NCBI GenBank assembly: GCA_902795065.1
Contig: CADBJR010000018.1
Coordinates: 28,535 to 92,534 of the forward strand
DNA length: 64,000 nucleotides
Reading direction: 5' to 3'
Origin: an uncultured Coriobacteriaceae bacterium
GTDB lineage: Bacteria; Actinomycetota; Coriobacteriia; Coriobacteriales; Atopobiaceae
In this document: positions 35,997 through 43,770 of the stretch, one piece after another
Position numbering within the stretch: the first letter of the stretch is position 1
How the letters are laid out: each line of letters opens with the position of its first letter
Notes under the pieces: model-generated
The model's input: the letters and a program-made list of their open reading frames with translations, nothing else
What the model was told of the DNA's origin: nothing
Databases searched by the model: none
Position numbers and translations under genes: made by a program

Positions 35997-37127
35997 ATGG
36001 CGCCCAAGCAAGTCAAGATCGTGCTCATCACCGGATACCTCGGAGCTGGCAAGACCACGCTCCTCAACAAGATCCTCGCCAACAACGAGGGCGTTCGAGC
36101 CGCCGTCATCGTGAACGATATCGGCGAGGTCAACGTGGACGCCTCCCTGATCAAGCAGGGAGCGCTCTCCCAGACCGACGAGCTCATTCCCATGACCAAC
36201 GGCTGCATCTGCTGCACGCTCTCCGAGGACCTTGCCCGCCAGCTCGACAGCATCGCCAACTCGGGCGACTTCGACTACATCGTCATCGAGGCCTCCGGCA
36301 TCTGCGAGCCCATCCCCATCGCCTACACCATCTCGCGCTTCTGCGACGAGAGCCTGTTCTCGGGCCGCGCACCGCTCGCGCTCGACAACATCGTGGCGGT
36401 GGTCGACGCCGCCCGCATGTTCGACGAGTTCGACGGCGGCAAGGACCTGCTCGAGGAGGACATCGACGAGGAGGACATCGAGGCCCTGCTCATCCAGCAG
36501 CTCGAGTTCTGCACCACGGTCATCCTCAACAAGGCCGACCTCGTGACGCCCGAGCAGCTCGCCGAGCTCAAGGCCCTCGTCCGCAGCCTGCAGACCGAGG
36601 CCGTCATCGTCGAGGCGACGCAGTGCGACGTGCCCATGTCCGAGATCCTCGACACCGGGCGCTTCGACTTCAACCGCGCCTACGAGTCCGCCGCATGGAA
36701 CGACGCGATGGAGCATCCCGAGGAGCATGAGGATCCCGAGGTCCTCGAGTACGACATCACGACCTTCGTCTACGAGCGCCGCCGCCCGTTCGACGTCGAC
36801 GCCTTCGCCGACTACGTGGCCACCTGGCCCAACGAGGTCATCCGCACCAAGGGCCTGCTCTGGGCCGTGCAGGATCCCGACATGAGCTATCTCTTCGAGC
36901 AGGTCGGCCATCAGGTGCGCCTCGTCGAGAACGGCTTCTTCGTGGCCTCCGCGCCGGAGGAGGAGATGAAGAGGATCCTCGAGGAGGAGCCTGAGCTCCT
37001 GCGCGATTGGGATCCCGTCCTCGGCGACCGCATGACCAAGCTGGTCATCATCGGCCGCCACATGGACCGCGATGCCCTCGAGGCGGGGCTCGACGCCTGC
37101 CTCGCCCCGTGGAATCCCGAGCGATAG
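35997..37127 (+). CDS. CobW/COG0523 GTP-binding metallochaperone
   Basis: The 376-residue protein has the G1 P-loop GYLGAGKTT (13-21), NDIGEVNVD, the metal-binding GCICC (69-73) and NKAD for guanine. A CobW C-terminal domain follows. The family inserts zinc or cobalt into target enzymes. An acidic segment with HPEEHEDPE may bind metal. ATG 35997 follows ATAGGAG. The first SAM hydrolase paralogue starts 9 nt after its stop, so these form one operon and the target may be a neighbour. Confidence 0.9.
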   Translation: MAPKQVKIVLITGYLGAGKTTLLNKILANNEGVRAAVIVNDIGEVNVDASLIKQGALSQTDELIPMTNGCICCTLSEDLARQLDSIANSGDFDYIVIEASGICEPIPIAYTISRFCDESLFSGRAPLALDNIVAVVDAARMFDEFDGGKDLLEEDIDEEDIEALLIQQLEFCTTVILNKADLVTPEQLAELKALVRSLQTEAVIVEATQCDVPMSEILDTGRFDFNRAYESAAWNDAMEHPEEHEDPEVLEYDITTFVYERRRPFDVDAFADYVATWPNEVIRTKGLLWAVQDPDMSYLFEQVGHQVRLVENGFFVASAPEEEMKRILEEEPELLRDWDPVLGDRMTKLVIIGRHMDRDALEAGLDACLAPWNPER

Positions 37128-37136
37128 GGGGGCGCG

Positions 37137-37994
37137 ATGGCTGACGCCCTGGTCCTCCAGTCCGATTTCGGTGTCGCGGACGGCGCGGTCAGCGCCATGT
37201 ACGGCGTGGCGCTGTCCGTATCGCCCACGCTGCGCATCTGCGACCTCACCCACGAGATCCCGCAGTACGATATCTGGGAGGCGTCGTACCGCCTCATCCA
37301 GACCGTGAGCTACTGGCCCGAGGGGACCGTGTTCGTCTCGGTCGTCGATCCGGGCGTGGGCTCCGCGCGCCGCTCCATCGTCGCGAAGACCGCCAACGGC
37401 CGCTACGTGGTGACGCCCGACAACGGCACGCTCACGCACGTCAAGCGCATGATCGGCCTTTCCGAGGTGCGCGTCATCGACGAGGGCGTCAACCGCCTGG
37501 CGGGCTCGTCCGAGAGCTATACCTTCTTCGGGCGCGACGTGTACGTGTACACGGGTGCGCGGCTGGCTGCCGGCGTCATCGACGTCGCGGGCGTGGGGCC
37601 CGAGGTCGCACCTGAGAGCGTGATCGAGCTGCCCATCGTGGATGCCATGTTCGACGGCGAGAGCGTCCACGGCACCATCGATGTGCTCGACGTGCGCTTC
37701 GGCAGCCTCTGGACCAACATCCCGCGCGAGCTCTTCGCAAAGCTCGGTGTCGGCTACGGTCAGCGCGTCGAAGTTACCATCGAGAACGGCACGCGCATGC
37801 TCTACAAGAACTTCCTCACGTTCGCACGGAGCTTCGCCGACGTGTACGTGGGCGAGCCGCTGGTGTATTCGAACAGCCTCGACTGCATGGCCGTCGCCAT
37901 CAACCAGGGCAGCTTCGCCAAGGCCTACGGCATCGGCACGGGCGTCAACTGGAAGATCTCGCTGCGCAAAGCACCCCGCCTCGTCTACGAATAA
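37137..37994 (+). CDS. SAM hydrolase family protein, paralogue 1 (active-site His replaced)
   Basis: The 285-residue protein belongs to the SAM hydroxide adenosyltransferase (DUF62) family, which splits SAM with water to adenosine and methionine. It has QSDFG, VVDPGVGSARR (D71 and R78) and TPDNGTLTHV. The family motif FHGRD reads FFGRD (F131), so the catalytic His is lost. It may be inactive, altered in specificity, or a partner of the next two copies. It follows the CobW gene closely and is separated from paralogue 2 by a tandem repeat array. Confidence 0.85.
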   Translation: MADALVLQSDFGVADGAVSAMYGVALSVSPTLRICDLTHEIPQYDIWEASYRLIQTVSYWPEGTVFVSVVDPGVGSARRSIVAKTANGRYVVTPDNGTLTHVKRMIGLSEVRVIDEGVNRLAGSSESYTFFGRDVYVYTGARLAAGVIDVAGVGPEVAPESVIELPIVDAMFDGESVHGTIDVLDVRFGSLWTNIPRELFAKLGVGYGQRVEVTIENGTRMLYKNFLTFARSFADVYVGEPLVYSNSLDCMAVAINQGSFAKAYGIGTGVNWKISLRKAPRLVYE

Positions 37995-38100
37995 CCTGTC
38001 AAAGGGACAGGTTATTTGACAGATTCTCACAAACCTGTCAAAGGGACAGGTTGTTTGACAGATTCTCACAAACCTGTCAAAGGGACAGGTTGTTTGACAG
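37995..38100. repeat. Three tandem CTGTC...GACAG repeats, 39-nt period
   Basis: Units at 37995-38022, 38034-38061 and 38073-38100 each read CCTGTCAAAGGGACAGG then TT[A/G]TTTGACAG. They are separated by the same 11 nt (ATTCTCACAAA). The last spacer copy merges into the ribosome site of the next gene (ATTCTCACAAGGAG), so the array grew by duplicating that native sequence. It starts directly at the stop of paralogue 1. Confidence 0.88.
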
Positions 38101-38119
38101 ATTCTCACAAGGAGTCGTC

Positions 38120-39010
38120 ATGGCTGCCCACGACAAGCCCATCCTCGTGTTCCAGACCGACTTCACCTACGCCGAGGGAGCCGTGAGCTCCATGTACGGC
38201 GTGGTCAAGAGCGTCGACCGCGAGCTCGAGATCTTCGATGGCACGCACTACATCCCCCGCTACGACGCGTGGAGCGCGAGCTACCGCCTGTACCAGAGCC
38301 TGCCGTTCTGGCCCGAGGGCACCATCTACGTGAGCGTGGTCGACCCCGGCGTGGGAACGCCGCGGCGCGCCTGCGTCGCCCGCACCGCGAGCGGCCACTA
38401 CGTGGTGACGCCCGACAACGGAGCCCTCACGCATCTGGTACGCCACGTGGGCATCGTCGAGGTGCGCGAGATCGACGAGACCGTCAACCGCAACCCCAAC
38501 ACGCGCGGAACGAGCGTCTTCCACGGCCGCGACCTCTTCGGCTACTGCGCTGCTCGGCTGGCGAGCGGCATCATCACCTACGAGCAGGTGGGCCCTGCAT
38601 ATCCGGTCGATGAGATCGTGTGCCTGCCCATGCCCGAGCCCACCATCGAGGACGGCGCGCTCACGGGCATCGTCGATATCATCGACCCCAACTTCGGCAA
38701 CGCCTGGACCAACATCCCGCTCGCCCTGTTCGAACAGGCGGGCATCTCCTATGGGGACATGCTGCATCTGCGTGTCCGTCACGGCGACGAGCCCGTGCTC
38801 GAGGCGGATCTCCCCCTCTGCCGCACGTTCGGCGAGGTGGGGAAGGGCGAGCTGCTCGCCTACACCAACGAGCTCATGAACGTCTCGTTCACGATGAACC
38901 AGGCGAGCATCGTCGAGCGCTATGGCATCGGCTTCGGCGGCGACTGGACCGTTTCGTTCTCGCCACTAGGGGAGTACCCCCTAGCAGCGAAAAGCGAGGC
39001 TGGGAGATGA
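38120..39010 (+). CDS. SAM hydrolase family protein, paralogue 2
   Basis: The 296-residue DUF62 protein keeps all three family active-site residues: D75 and R82 in VVDPGVGTPRR and H135 in VFHGRD. It would hydrolyse SAM to adenosine and methionine. The start at 38120 follows AAGGAG; a longer frame reads through the repeat array and is not real. A GGGGAGTACCCCC palindrome is embedded in the last 15 codons. The stop overlaps the next start (ATGA). Confidence 0.87.
   Translation: MAAHDKPILVFQTDFTYAEGAVSSMYGVVKSVDRELEIFDGTHYIPRYDAWSASYRLYQSLPFWPEGTIYVSVVDPGVGTPRRACVARTASGHYVVTPDNGALTHLVRHVGIVEVREIDETVNRNPNTRGTSVFHGRDLFGYCAARLASGIITYEQVGPAYPVDEIVCLPMPEPTIEDGALTGIVDIIDPNFGNAWTNIPLALFEQAGISYGDMLHLRVRHGDEPVLEADLPLCRTFGEVGKGELLAYTNELMNVSFTMNQASIVERYGIGFGGDWTVSFSPLGEYPLAAKSEAGR
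38966..38984. repeat. CTAGGGG-AGTAC-CCCCTAG palindrome inside a coding end
   Basis: The short palindrome has the GGGGAGTACCCCC core shared with elements at 30080 and 62596. It lies in frame in the last codons of SAM hydrolase paralogue 2 and supplies SPLGEYPL. Confidence 0.6.
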
Positions 39011-39873
39011 AGCCCACGGTCGTGTTCATGACCGACTTCGGCAGCGGCGGGGGAGCGGTGCTCGCCGGTGTGGTCAAGTCGGTTGACCCCGAGCTGGGCG
39101 TCTACGATTTCGACCACAACATCGAGCCCTACAACATCCGCCAGGCAGCCTATCAGCTCTCGACCGTGGTGCCGTTCTGGCCTGCGGGCACGGTGTTCGT
39201 CTCGGTGGTCGATCCCGGCGTGGGAACCGACCGTCGCGGCTGCATCGCGCGCCTGGCCAACGGCAGCTACGTCGTGACGCCCGACAACGGCACGCTCACG
39301 ATGGTGGCGGGCGACATCGTGGAGATCCGCGAGATCGACCAGAGTGCGAACCGCCTTCGCGGCAGCGAGGATGTGCACATCTTCCACGGCCGCGACGTCT
39401 TCTCCTTCACCGCGGCGCGCCTGGCATCGGGTGCGATCTCCTTCTCCGAGGTCGGACCCTCCTATCCGGTCTCCGAGGTCGTGCGCCTCGCGCTCACCAA
39501 CGTGAAGCCCCTCCTGAGCTTCGGATGGGCCGAGGGCGGCGTGTACAACTTCGACCTGCCCTACGGAAGTGCGCGCATCAACATCCGCAATCGCGACTTC
39601 CAGCAGCTCGCGGGCTTCTCCTACGGCGACCTCTTCCACGTGACGGTGCACGACGGCAGCCGCCTGGTCTACGAGGGCGAGGGCCGCTACGGCCGCACGT
39701 TCGGCGACGTGGAGGATCGCGAGGCCCAGCTCGTGGGGGACATCCAGCTCGGTGCGAGCCAGATGCTGCGCTTCAACACCCGGGGCAATTTCATCCGCGA
39801 GCACGCGCCGGAGGTCGAGCGCGACCAGTCGCTGGCAGTGGACTTCCGCTTCCGATTCGAGCGTGCATCATGA
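39007..39873 (+). CDS. SAM hydrolase family protein, paralogue 3
   Basis: The 288-residue DUF62 protein has MTDFGSGGG, D69 and R76 in VVDPGVGTDRR, TPDNGTLT and H127 in IFHGRD, so it is probably active. Start and stop overlap both neighbours by ATGA, so it is coupled with paralogue 2 and the GNAT downstream. Three copies in a row, with ahcY and an MTA/SAH deaminase a few kilobases away, point to SAM salvage. Confidence 0.87.
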   Translation: MKPTVVFMTDFGSGGGAVLAGVVKSVDPELGVYDFDHNIEPYNIRQAAYQLSTVVPFWPAGTVFVSVVDPGVGTDRRGCIARLANGSYVVTPDNGTLTMVAGDIVEIREIDQSANRLRGSEDVHIFHGRDVFSFTAARLASGAISFSEVGPSYPVSEVVRLALTNVKPLLSFGWAEGGVYNFDLPYGSARINIRNRDFQQLAGFSYGDLFHVTVHDGSRLVYEGEGRYGRTFGDVEDREAQLVGDIQLGASQMLRFNTRGNFIREHAPEVERDQSLAVDFRFRFERAS

Positions 39874-40367
39874 GCATTGAGATCGTTCCCATGATCCGCG
39901 AGGACGAGGTCCACGGGAAGGCGTATGTCCACTTCAGGGCGTGGAAGGACGCCTATCGGGGACTCGTCGACCAGGGCTTCCTCGATGCGCGCACGCTCGA
40001 GCTGTCGGAGGGGTTCGCGCTCAAGGCGTTCGAAGCGGGGTTCGCGACCCTGCTGGCGAAGGACGGCGAACGCGTGGTGGGGTTCGCGGACTACGGTCCG
40101 TGTCGTGACGACGACCTTCCCGAAACGGGCGAGGTATACGCCATCTACCTGCTCGAACCCTGCTACCGCCAGGGCATCGGCACCCTGCTCATGCGCGAGG
40201 CGCTCGCCCGTATGGCGGAGTTTCCGCGTGTCGCCGTGTGGGTTCTCGAGGGCAACGACCGGGCGATCTCGTTCTACGAGAGCTTCGGATTCGCTTTCGA
40301 TGGGAGAGCGAAGACCCTCAAGCTCGGCACGCCCGTAACCGATCTCAGGATGCTGCTCCAGCGTTGA
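39870..40367 (+). CDS. GNAT family N-acetyltransferase
   Basis: The 165-residue protein has the core GEVYAIYLLEPCYRQGIGTLLMREALARM with QGIG, then VAVWVLEGNDRAISFYESFGFAFDG. It resembles RimI-like or PhnO-like acetyltransferases; the substrate is unknown. Its start overlaps the stop of SAM hydrolase 3, so it is part of that operon. Its 3' end overlaps the convergent Rrf2 gene by 23 nt. Confidence 0.85.
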   Translation: MSIEIVPMIREDEVHGKAYVHFRAWKDAYRGLVDQGFLDARTLELSEGFALKAFEAGFATLLAKDGERVVGFADYGPCRDDDLPETGEVYAIYLLEPCYRQGIGTLLMREALARMAEFPRVAVWVLEGNDRAISFYESFGFAFDGRAKTLKLGTPVTDLRMLLQR

Positions 40368-40773
40368 TGGGCTGCCCCTCCTGCAGCGAAGCCACGGTGA
40401 TCGATCCGAAGTACGCGAGCTCGCGCTCGTAGAACCCCTTCCACATGGACAGGGTCTTGCAGGTTGCGGCGCGCTCGCACGGCACCGCATCCTTCTCGAG
40501 GCACGCGACCGGTGCGATCGTCCCCTCCACGAGCTCGAGCACGTCGGACACCACGTACTCCTCGGGTTTCCTCGTCAGCGTGTAGCCGCCGCCCTTGCCG
40601 CTCGTGCCCTCCAACAGCTCCCCGGCAACCAGCGTGCGGACGATGTGCTGCAGGTACTTCTCGGATATGCCCTGCCGTGCGGCGATATCCTTGAGGGGCA
40701 CGCGCGCACCCGCCCCCTGATCTGCCAGGTCTATGAGAACGCGCAGCGCATAGCGCCCTTTTGTGGAAATCAT
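40345..40773 (-). CDS. Rrf2 family regulator (IscR/CymR-like)
   Basis: The 142-residue protein has the Rrf2 winged helix (MISTKGRYALRVLIDLA, ISEKYLQHIVRTLVAGELLEGTSGKGGGYTL). It has three Cys spaced as in iron-sulfur IscR-type proteins (CLEKDAVPCERAATC). It may sense Fe-S status or cysteine supply as CymR does with CysK. Two palindromes 28-88 nt upstream are probable operators. They face metY, so it likely controls itself and sulfur genes. Confidence 0.88.
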   Translation of the reverse strand: MISTKGRYALRVLIDLADQGAGARVPLKDIAARQGISEKYLQHIVRTLVAGELLEGTSGKGGGYTLTRKPEEYVVSDVLELVEGTIAPVACLEKDAVPCERAATCKTLSMWKGFYERELAYFGSITVASLQEGQPINAGAAS

Positions 40774-40801
40774 CCTGCCTCCATCCAGCTCGGGGTTATT
40801 T

Positions 40802-40861
40802 AACCACCAAGTTGGTAGGTTATCAAGTTGTTACGTTCTATCACCTACCAGTTTGGTAGGT
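40802..40861. promoter_or_regulatory. Two Rrf2-type operators
   Basis: AACCACCAAGTTGGTAGGTT (40802-40821) and ACCTACCAGTTTGGTAGGT (40843-40861) are related palindromes sharing ACCNACCA..TTGGTAGGT, with centres 40-41 bp apart. They lie between the divergent rrf2 and metY transcripts in an AT-rich island. Rrf2 proteins bind such sites; the pairing with this regulator is an inference. Confidence 0.65.
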
Positions 40862-40911
40862 ATATATTCATCGTGTCAAAACACGCGGTACGAGCCGAGA
40901 GGGGAGGAACG

Positions 40912-40992
40912 ATGGCAGGGAAGATCGATATGACCATGATGCGCCGTCGAATGCCCTCCTCTCGGGCACGTTCGGGGCAGGGCGCCCGCTGA
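40912..40992 (+). CDS. Methionine-rich 26-residue leader ORF upstream of metY
   Basis: A strong ribosome site (GAGGGGAGGAAC) precedes ATG at 40912. The 26-residue product has Met at positions 1, 7, 9, 10 and 14, then a run of Arg/Ser. It begins MAGKIDMTMMRRRM. It lies in the long leader of metY, whose enzyme makes homocysteine, the precursor of methionine. This is the pattern of a transcription-attenuation leader peptide, though it is not experimentally known. Confidence 0.5.
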   Translation: MAGKIDMTMMRRRMPSSRARSGQGAR

Positions 40993-41093
40993 GACCTCGC
41001 GTCTCGTCTGGATGCGCCAGCTGCCGGTGACGCCGAGGCGTCGGTTGCCCGAGAGATCGAAGTACCCACCAAGGACAACGGCGATCCAGACGA
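40959..41093 (+). promoter_or_regulatory. metY leader with two overlapping complementary segments
   Basis: CTCTCGGGCA at 40959-40968 is the exact complement of 41046-41055. TCGTCTGGAT at 41004-41013 is the exact complement of 41084-41093. The pairs cross, so they are alternatives or a pseudoknot. A local hairpin GACGCC/GGCGTC lies at 41029-41042. The first pairing segment lies inside the methionine-rich leader ORF. I do not recognise a named SAM riboswitch. Confidence 0.45.
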
Positions 41094-41110
41094 ACGAATC
41101 GAGGAATCCC

Positions 41111-42400
41111 ATGTGCGCTTACAAGTTCGAGACCCTGCAGCTCCATGTCGGCCAGGAAACCGCCGACCCCGTCACCGACTCCCGCGCGGTCCCCATCTAC
41201 CAGACCACCTCGTACGTCTTCCACAACTCCGAGCATGCTGCGGCGCGCTTCGGCCTCGCCGATGCGGGCAACATCTACGGCCGCCTCACCAACTCAACCC
41301 AGGACGTGCTCGAGAAGCGCGTCGCAGCGCTCGAGGGTGGCGTCGCGGCACTTGCCGTGGCAGCGGGAGCAGCGGCCATCACCTACACCATCGAGGCGCT
41401 TGCGCAAGCGGGCGACCACATCGTCGCCCAGAAGACCATCTACGGTGGCAGCTTCAACCTGCTCTCGCACACGCTGCCGCTCTACGGTATCGATACCACG
41501 TTCGTGGACGCGCACGATCTCGCGCAGGTCGAGGCTGCCATCCAGCCCAACACGAAGGCGATCTACGCCGAGACGCTCGGCAACCCCACCTCCGACATCC
41601 CCGACATCGACGCGCTGGCAGCCATCGCCCACGCGCACGGCATCCCGCTGGTGGTCGACAACACCTTCGGTGCCGCGTACTGGGTCCGTCCGATCGACCA
41701 CGGCGCGGATATCGTGGTCCATTCCGCGACGAAGTTCTTCGGCGGCCACGGCACCACGCTCGGCGGCATCATCGTCGACTCCGGGAAGTTCGACTGGAAG
41801 GCAAGCGGCAGGTACGCGCCCATCGCCGAGGCCAACCCCAGCTATCACGGCGTGTCGTTCGTCGACGCCGTCGGTCCGGCCGCCTTTGTGACCTACATCC
41901 GTGCGATCCTGCTGCGCGACACCGGCGCCTGCATCTCGCCGTTCAACGCGTTCCTGCTGCTCCAGGGCATCGAGACGCTGTCGCTGCGCCTCGACCGCCA
42001 TGCCGAGAACACCGCGAAGGTTGTCGAGTTCCTCGCCAACCATCCGCAGGTGGAGAGCGTGAGCCACCCGAGCCTGCCTACCCACCCCGACCACGAGCTC
42101 TACGAGAAGTACTTCGCATCCGGTGGAGGCTCGATCTTCACGTTCGACATCAAGGGCGGCAAGGATGCGGCCTGGGCGTTCATCGACAGCCTCGAGATCT
42201 TCTCGCTGCTCGCCAACGTGGCCGACGTCAAGAGCCTGGTCATCCATCCTGCGACCACCACGCACTCGCAGCTGACCGAGGCGGAGCTCCTCGATCAGGG
42301 CATCACGCCCAGCACCATCCGCCTCTCCATCGGCTGCGAGCACATCGACGACATCATCGCCGACCTCGAGAAGGGCTTCTCCGCAGCGGCCGCGCTGTAA
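41111..42400 (+). CDS. metY: O-acetylhomoserine sulfhydrylase
   Basis: The 429-residue PLP enzyme of the Cys/Met metabolism family begins FETLQLHVGQETADPVTDSRAVPIYQTTSYVF. It has the PLP-binding lysine in HSATKFFGGHGTTLGG and the homocysteine-synthase type end TTHSQLTEAELLDQGITPSTIRLSIGCEHIDDI. It joins sulfide and O-acetylhomoserine to homocysteine. GAGGAATCCC precedes ATG. Control probably comes from the Rrf2 operators and the leader upstream. A bidirectional terminator separates it from ahcY. Confidence 0.93.
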   Translation: MCAYKFETLQLHVGQETADPVTDSRAVPIYQTTSYVFHNSEHAAARFGLADAGNIYGRLTNSTQDVLEKRVAALEGGVAALAVAAGAAAITYTIEALAQAGDHIVAQKTIYGGSFNLLSHTLPLYGIDTTFVDAHDLAQVEAAIQPNTKAIYAETLGNPTSDIPDIDALAAIAHAHGIPLVVDNTFGAAYWVRPIDHGADIVVHSATKFFGGHGTTLGGIIVDSGKFDWKASGRYAPIAEANPSYHGVSFVDAVGPAAFVTYIRAILLRDTGACISPFNAFLLLQGIETLSLRLDRHAENTAKVVEFLANHPQVESVSHPSLPTHPDHELYEKYFASGGGSIFTFDIKGGKDAAWAFIDSLEIFSLLANVADVKSLVIHPATTTHSQLTEAELLDQGITPSTIRLSIGCEHIDDIIADLEKGFSAAAAL

Positions 42401-42418
42401 GGCATCCGGACAAGAAGA

Positions 42419-42448
42419 GCGCCCCTCCGCCATACGGCGGAGGGGCGC
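42419..42448. terminator. Bidirectional hairpin between metY and ahcY
   Basis: A 13-bp perfect stem (42419-42431 with 42436-42448, GCGCCCCTCCGCC) closes an ATAC loop between convergent genes. There is only a weak T-run on either side. Confidence 0.75.
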
Positions 42449-42469
42449 CTGCATCCTATCGTTCGGCTT

Positions 42470-43717
42470 CTACAGGCCGCTCTCGTTGAGGTAGCGCTCC
42501 TGCTCGGGCGTGAGCACGTCGATGCTCTTTCCCATGAAGGCGAGCTTCTTGCGCGCCACGTCGTAATCGACCTCCTCGGGCACGTCCATGAGCATCTCGT
42601 CGAAGGCGCCCTGGTGCTCCACGAGGTACTTGGCGGAAAGCGCCTGGATGGCGAAGGACATGTCCATGATCTCGGCGGGATGGCCGTCTCCGCAGGCGAG
42701 GTTCACGAGCCTGCCCTCGCCGAGCACGTAGATCCAGTTGCCGTTCTCCAGCTTGTAGCCCATGATGTTCGCGCGCATCTCGCGGCTCTCCACGGCCATG
42801 GAGCGCAGACCCGCCATGTCGACCTCGCAGTCGAAGTGGCCGGCGTTGCAGCAGATGGCGCCGTCGTGCATGGCGAGGAAGTCCTCCTCATCGATGACCT
42901 TCTCGCAGCCGGTGACGGTGACGAAGAAGTCGCCGAGCGGGGCGGCCTCGACCATGGGCATGACATCGAAGCCGTCCATGATGGCTTCGATGGCCTTGAC
43001 CGGGTCGATCTCGGTGACGATGACCTTGGCGCCCAGGCCCTTGGCGCGCATGGCCACGCCCTTGCCGCACCAGCCGTAGCCGGCGACCACGACGATCTTG
43101 CCGGCGACGACGAGGTTGGTGGTGCGGTTGATGCCGTCCCACACGCTCTGGCCGGTGCCGTAGCGGTTGTCGAAGAAGTGCTTCATCATGGCGTTGTTGA
43201 CGCGGACCATCGGGAAGCGCAGCTTGCCCTCGCGGTTCATGGCCTCGAGGCGGATGATGCCCGTGGTGGTCTCCTCGCAGCCGCCGATGATGTTGCCGAT
43301 GAGCTCGGGGAAGTGCGTGTGCACGCGGTGCACCAGATCGCCGCCGTCATCGATGATGATGTTGGGACCCACGGAGAGGATCGCGTCGATGCAGTGGTCG
43401 TAGTCCTCGGCGGAGATGTCGTGCCAGGCATGCACCTCGAGGCCCTCGGAGACGAGCGCTGCGGCAACGTCGTCCTGCGTGGAGAGGGGGTTGGAGCCGG
43501 TGACGTACATCTCGGCGCCGCCCGCGGCGAGCACCTCGCACAGATACGCCGTCTTGGCCTCAAGGTGGATGGACAGGGCGATCTTCTTGCCCGCGAACGG
43601 CTTGGTCTGGGAGAACTCCTCTTTGAGCATGGAAAGCAGCGGGCAGTTGCGCCGCACCCACTCGATCTTGCGCATGCCGCTCTCGGCCAGATTGATGTCC
43701 CTGATCTCGCTTGCCAT
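42470..43717 (-). CDS. ahcY: Adenosylhomocysteinase
   Basis: The 415-residue protein has the family segments FAGKKIALSIHLEAKTAYL, DDGGDLV, EETTTGIIRL, NNAMMKHFFDNRYGTGQS and the NAD-binding VVVAGYGWCGKGVAMRAKGLG. It reversibly splits S-adenosylhomocysteine to adenosine and homocysteine. ATG at 43717 was chosen over a longer frame running antisense through the deaminase gene. It follows the deaminase gene on the same strand after 53 nt. Confidence 0.95.
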   Translation of the reverse strand: MASEIRDINLAESGMRKIEWVRRNCPLLSMLKEEFSQTKPFAGKKIALSIHLEAKTAYLCEVLAAGGAEMYVTGSNPLSTQDDVAAALVSEGLEVHAWHDISAEDYDHCIDAILSVGPNIIIDDGGDLVHRVHTHFPELIGNIIGGCEETTTGIIRLEAMNREGKLRFPMVRVNNAMMKHFFDNRYGTGQSVWDGINRTTNLVVAGKIVVVAGYGWCGKGVAMRAKGLGAKVIVTEIDPVKAIEAIMDGFDVMPMVEAAPLGDFFVTVTGCEKVIDEEDFLAMHDGAICCNAGHFDCEVDMAGLRSMAVESREMRANIMGYKLENGNWIYVLGEGRLVNLACGDGHPAEIMDMSFAIQALSAKYLVEHQGAFDEMLMDVPEEVDYDVARKKLAFMGKSIDVLTPEQERYLNESGL

Positions 43718-43770
43718 CGAAATGCTCCAATCGTTGATGCGGCGATGCCGCTGAATATGCAGAAACCAGT

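Noticed and set aside
37995..38100. CRISPR-like array
   Set aside because: The spacers are identical (11 nt), the units are palindromic and only three, and there are no cas genes.
35958..38108. 716-codon minus-strand open frame
   Set aside because: It is antisense to the CobW and SAM hydrolase genes and includes translated repeats at its start.
38051..38119. Longer N-terminus for SAM hydrolase 2
   Set aside because: It would translate the repeat array; ATG 38120 has AAGGAG and matches the length of its paralogues.
40912..41110. Known SAM riboswitch class in the metY leader
   Set aside because: I could not match the SAM-I, SAM-II or SAM-IV conserved cores; listed only as an unassigned leader structure.
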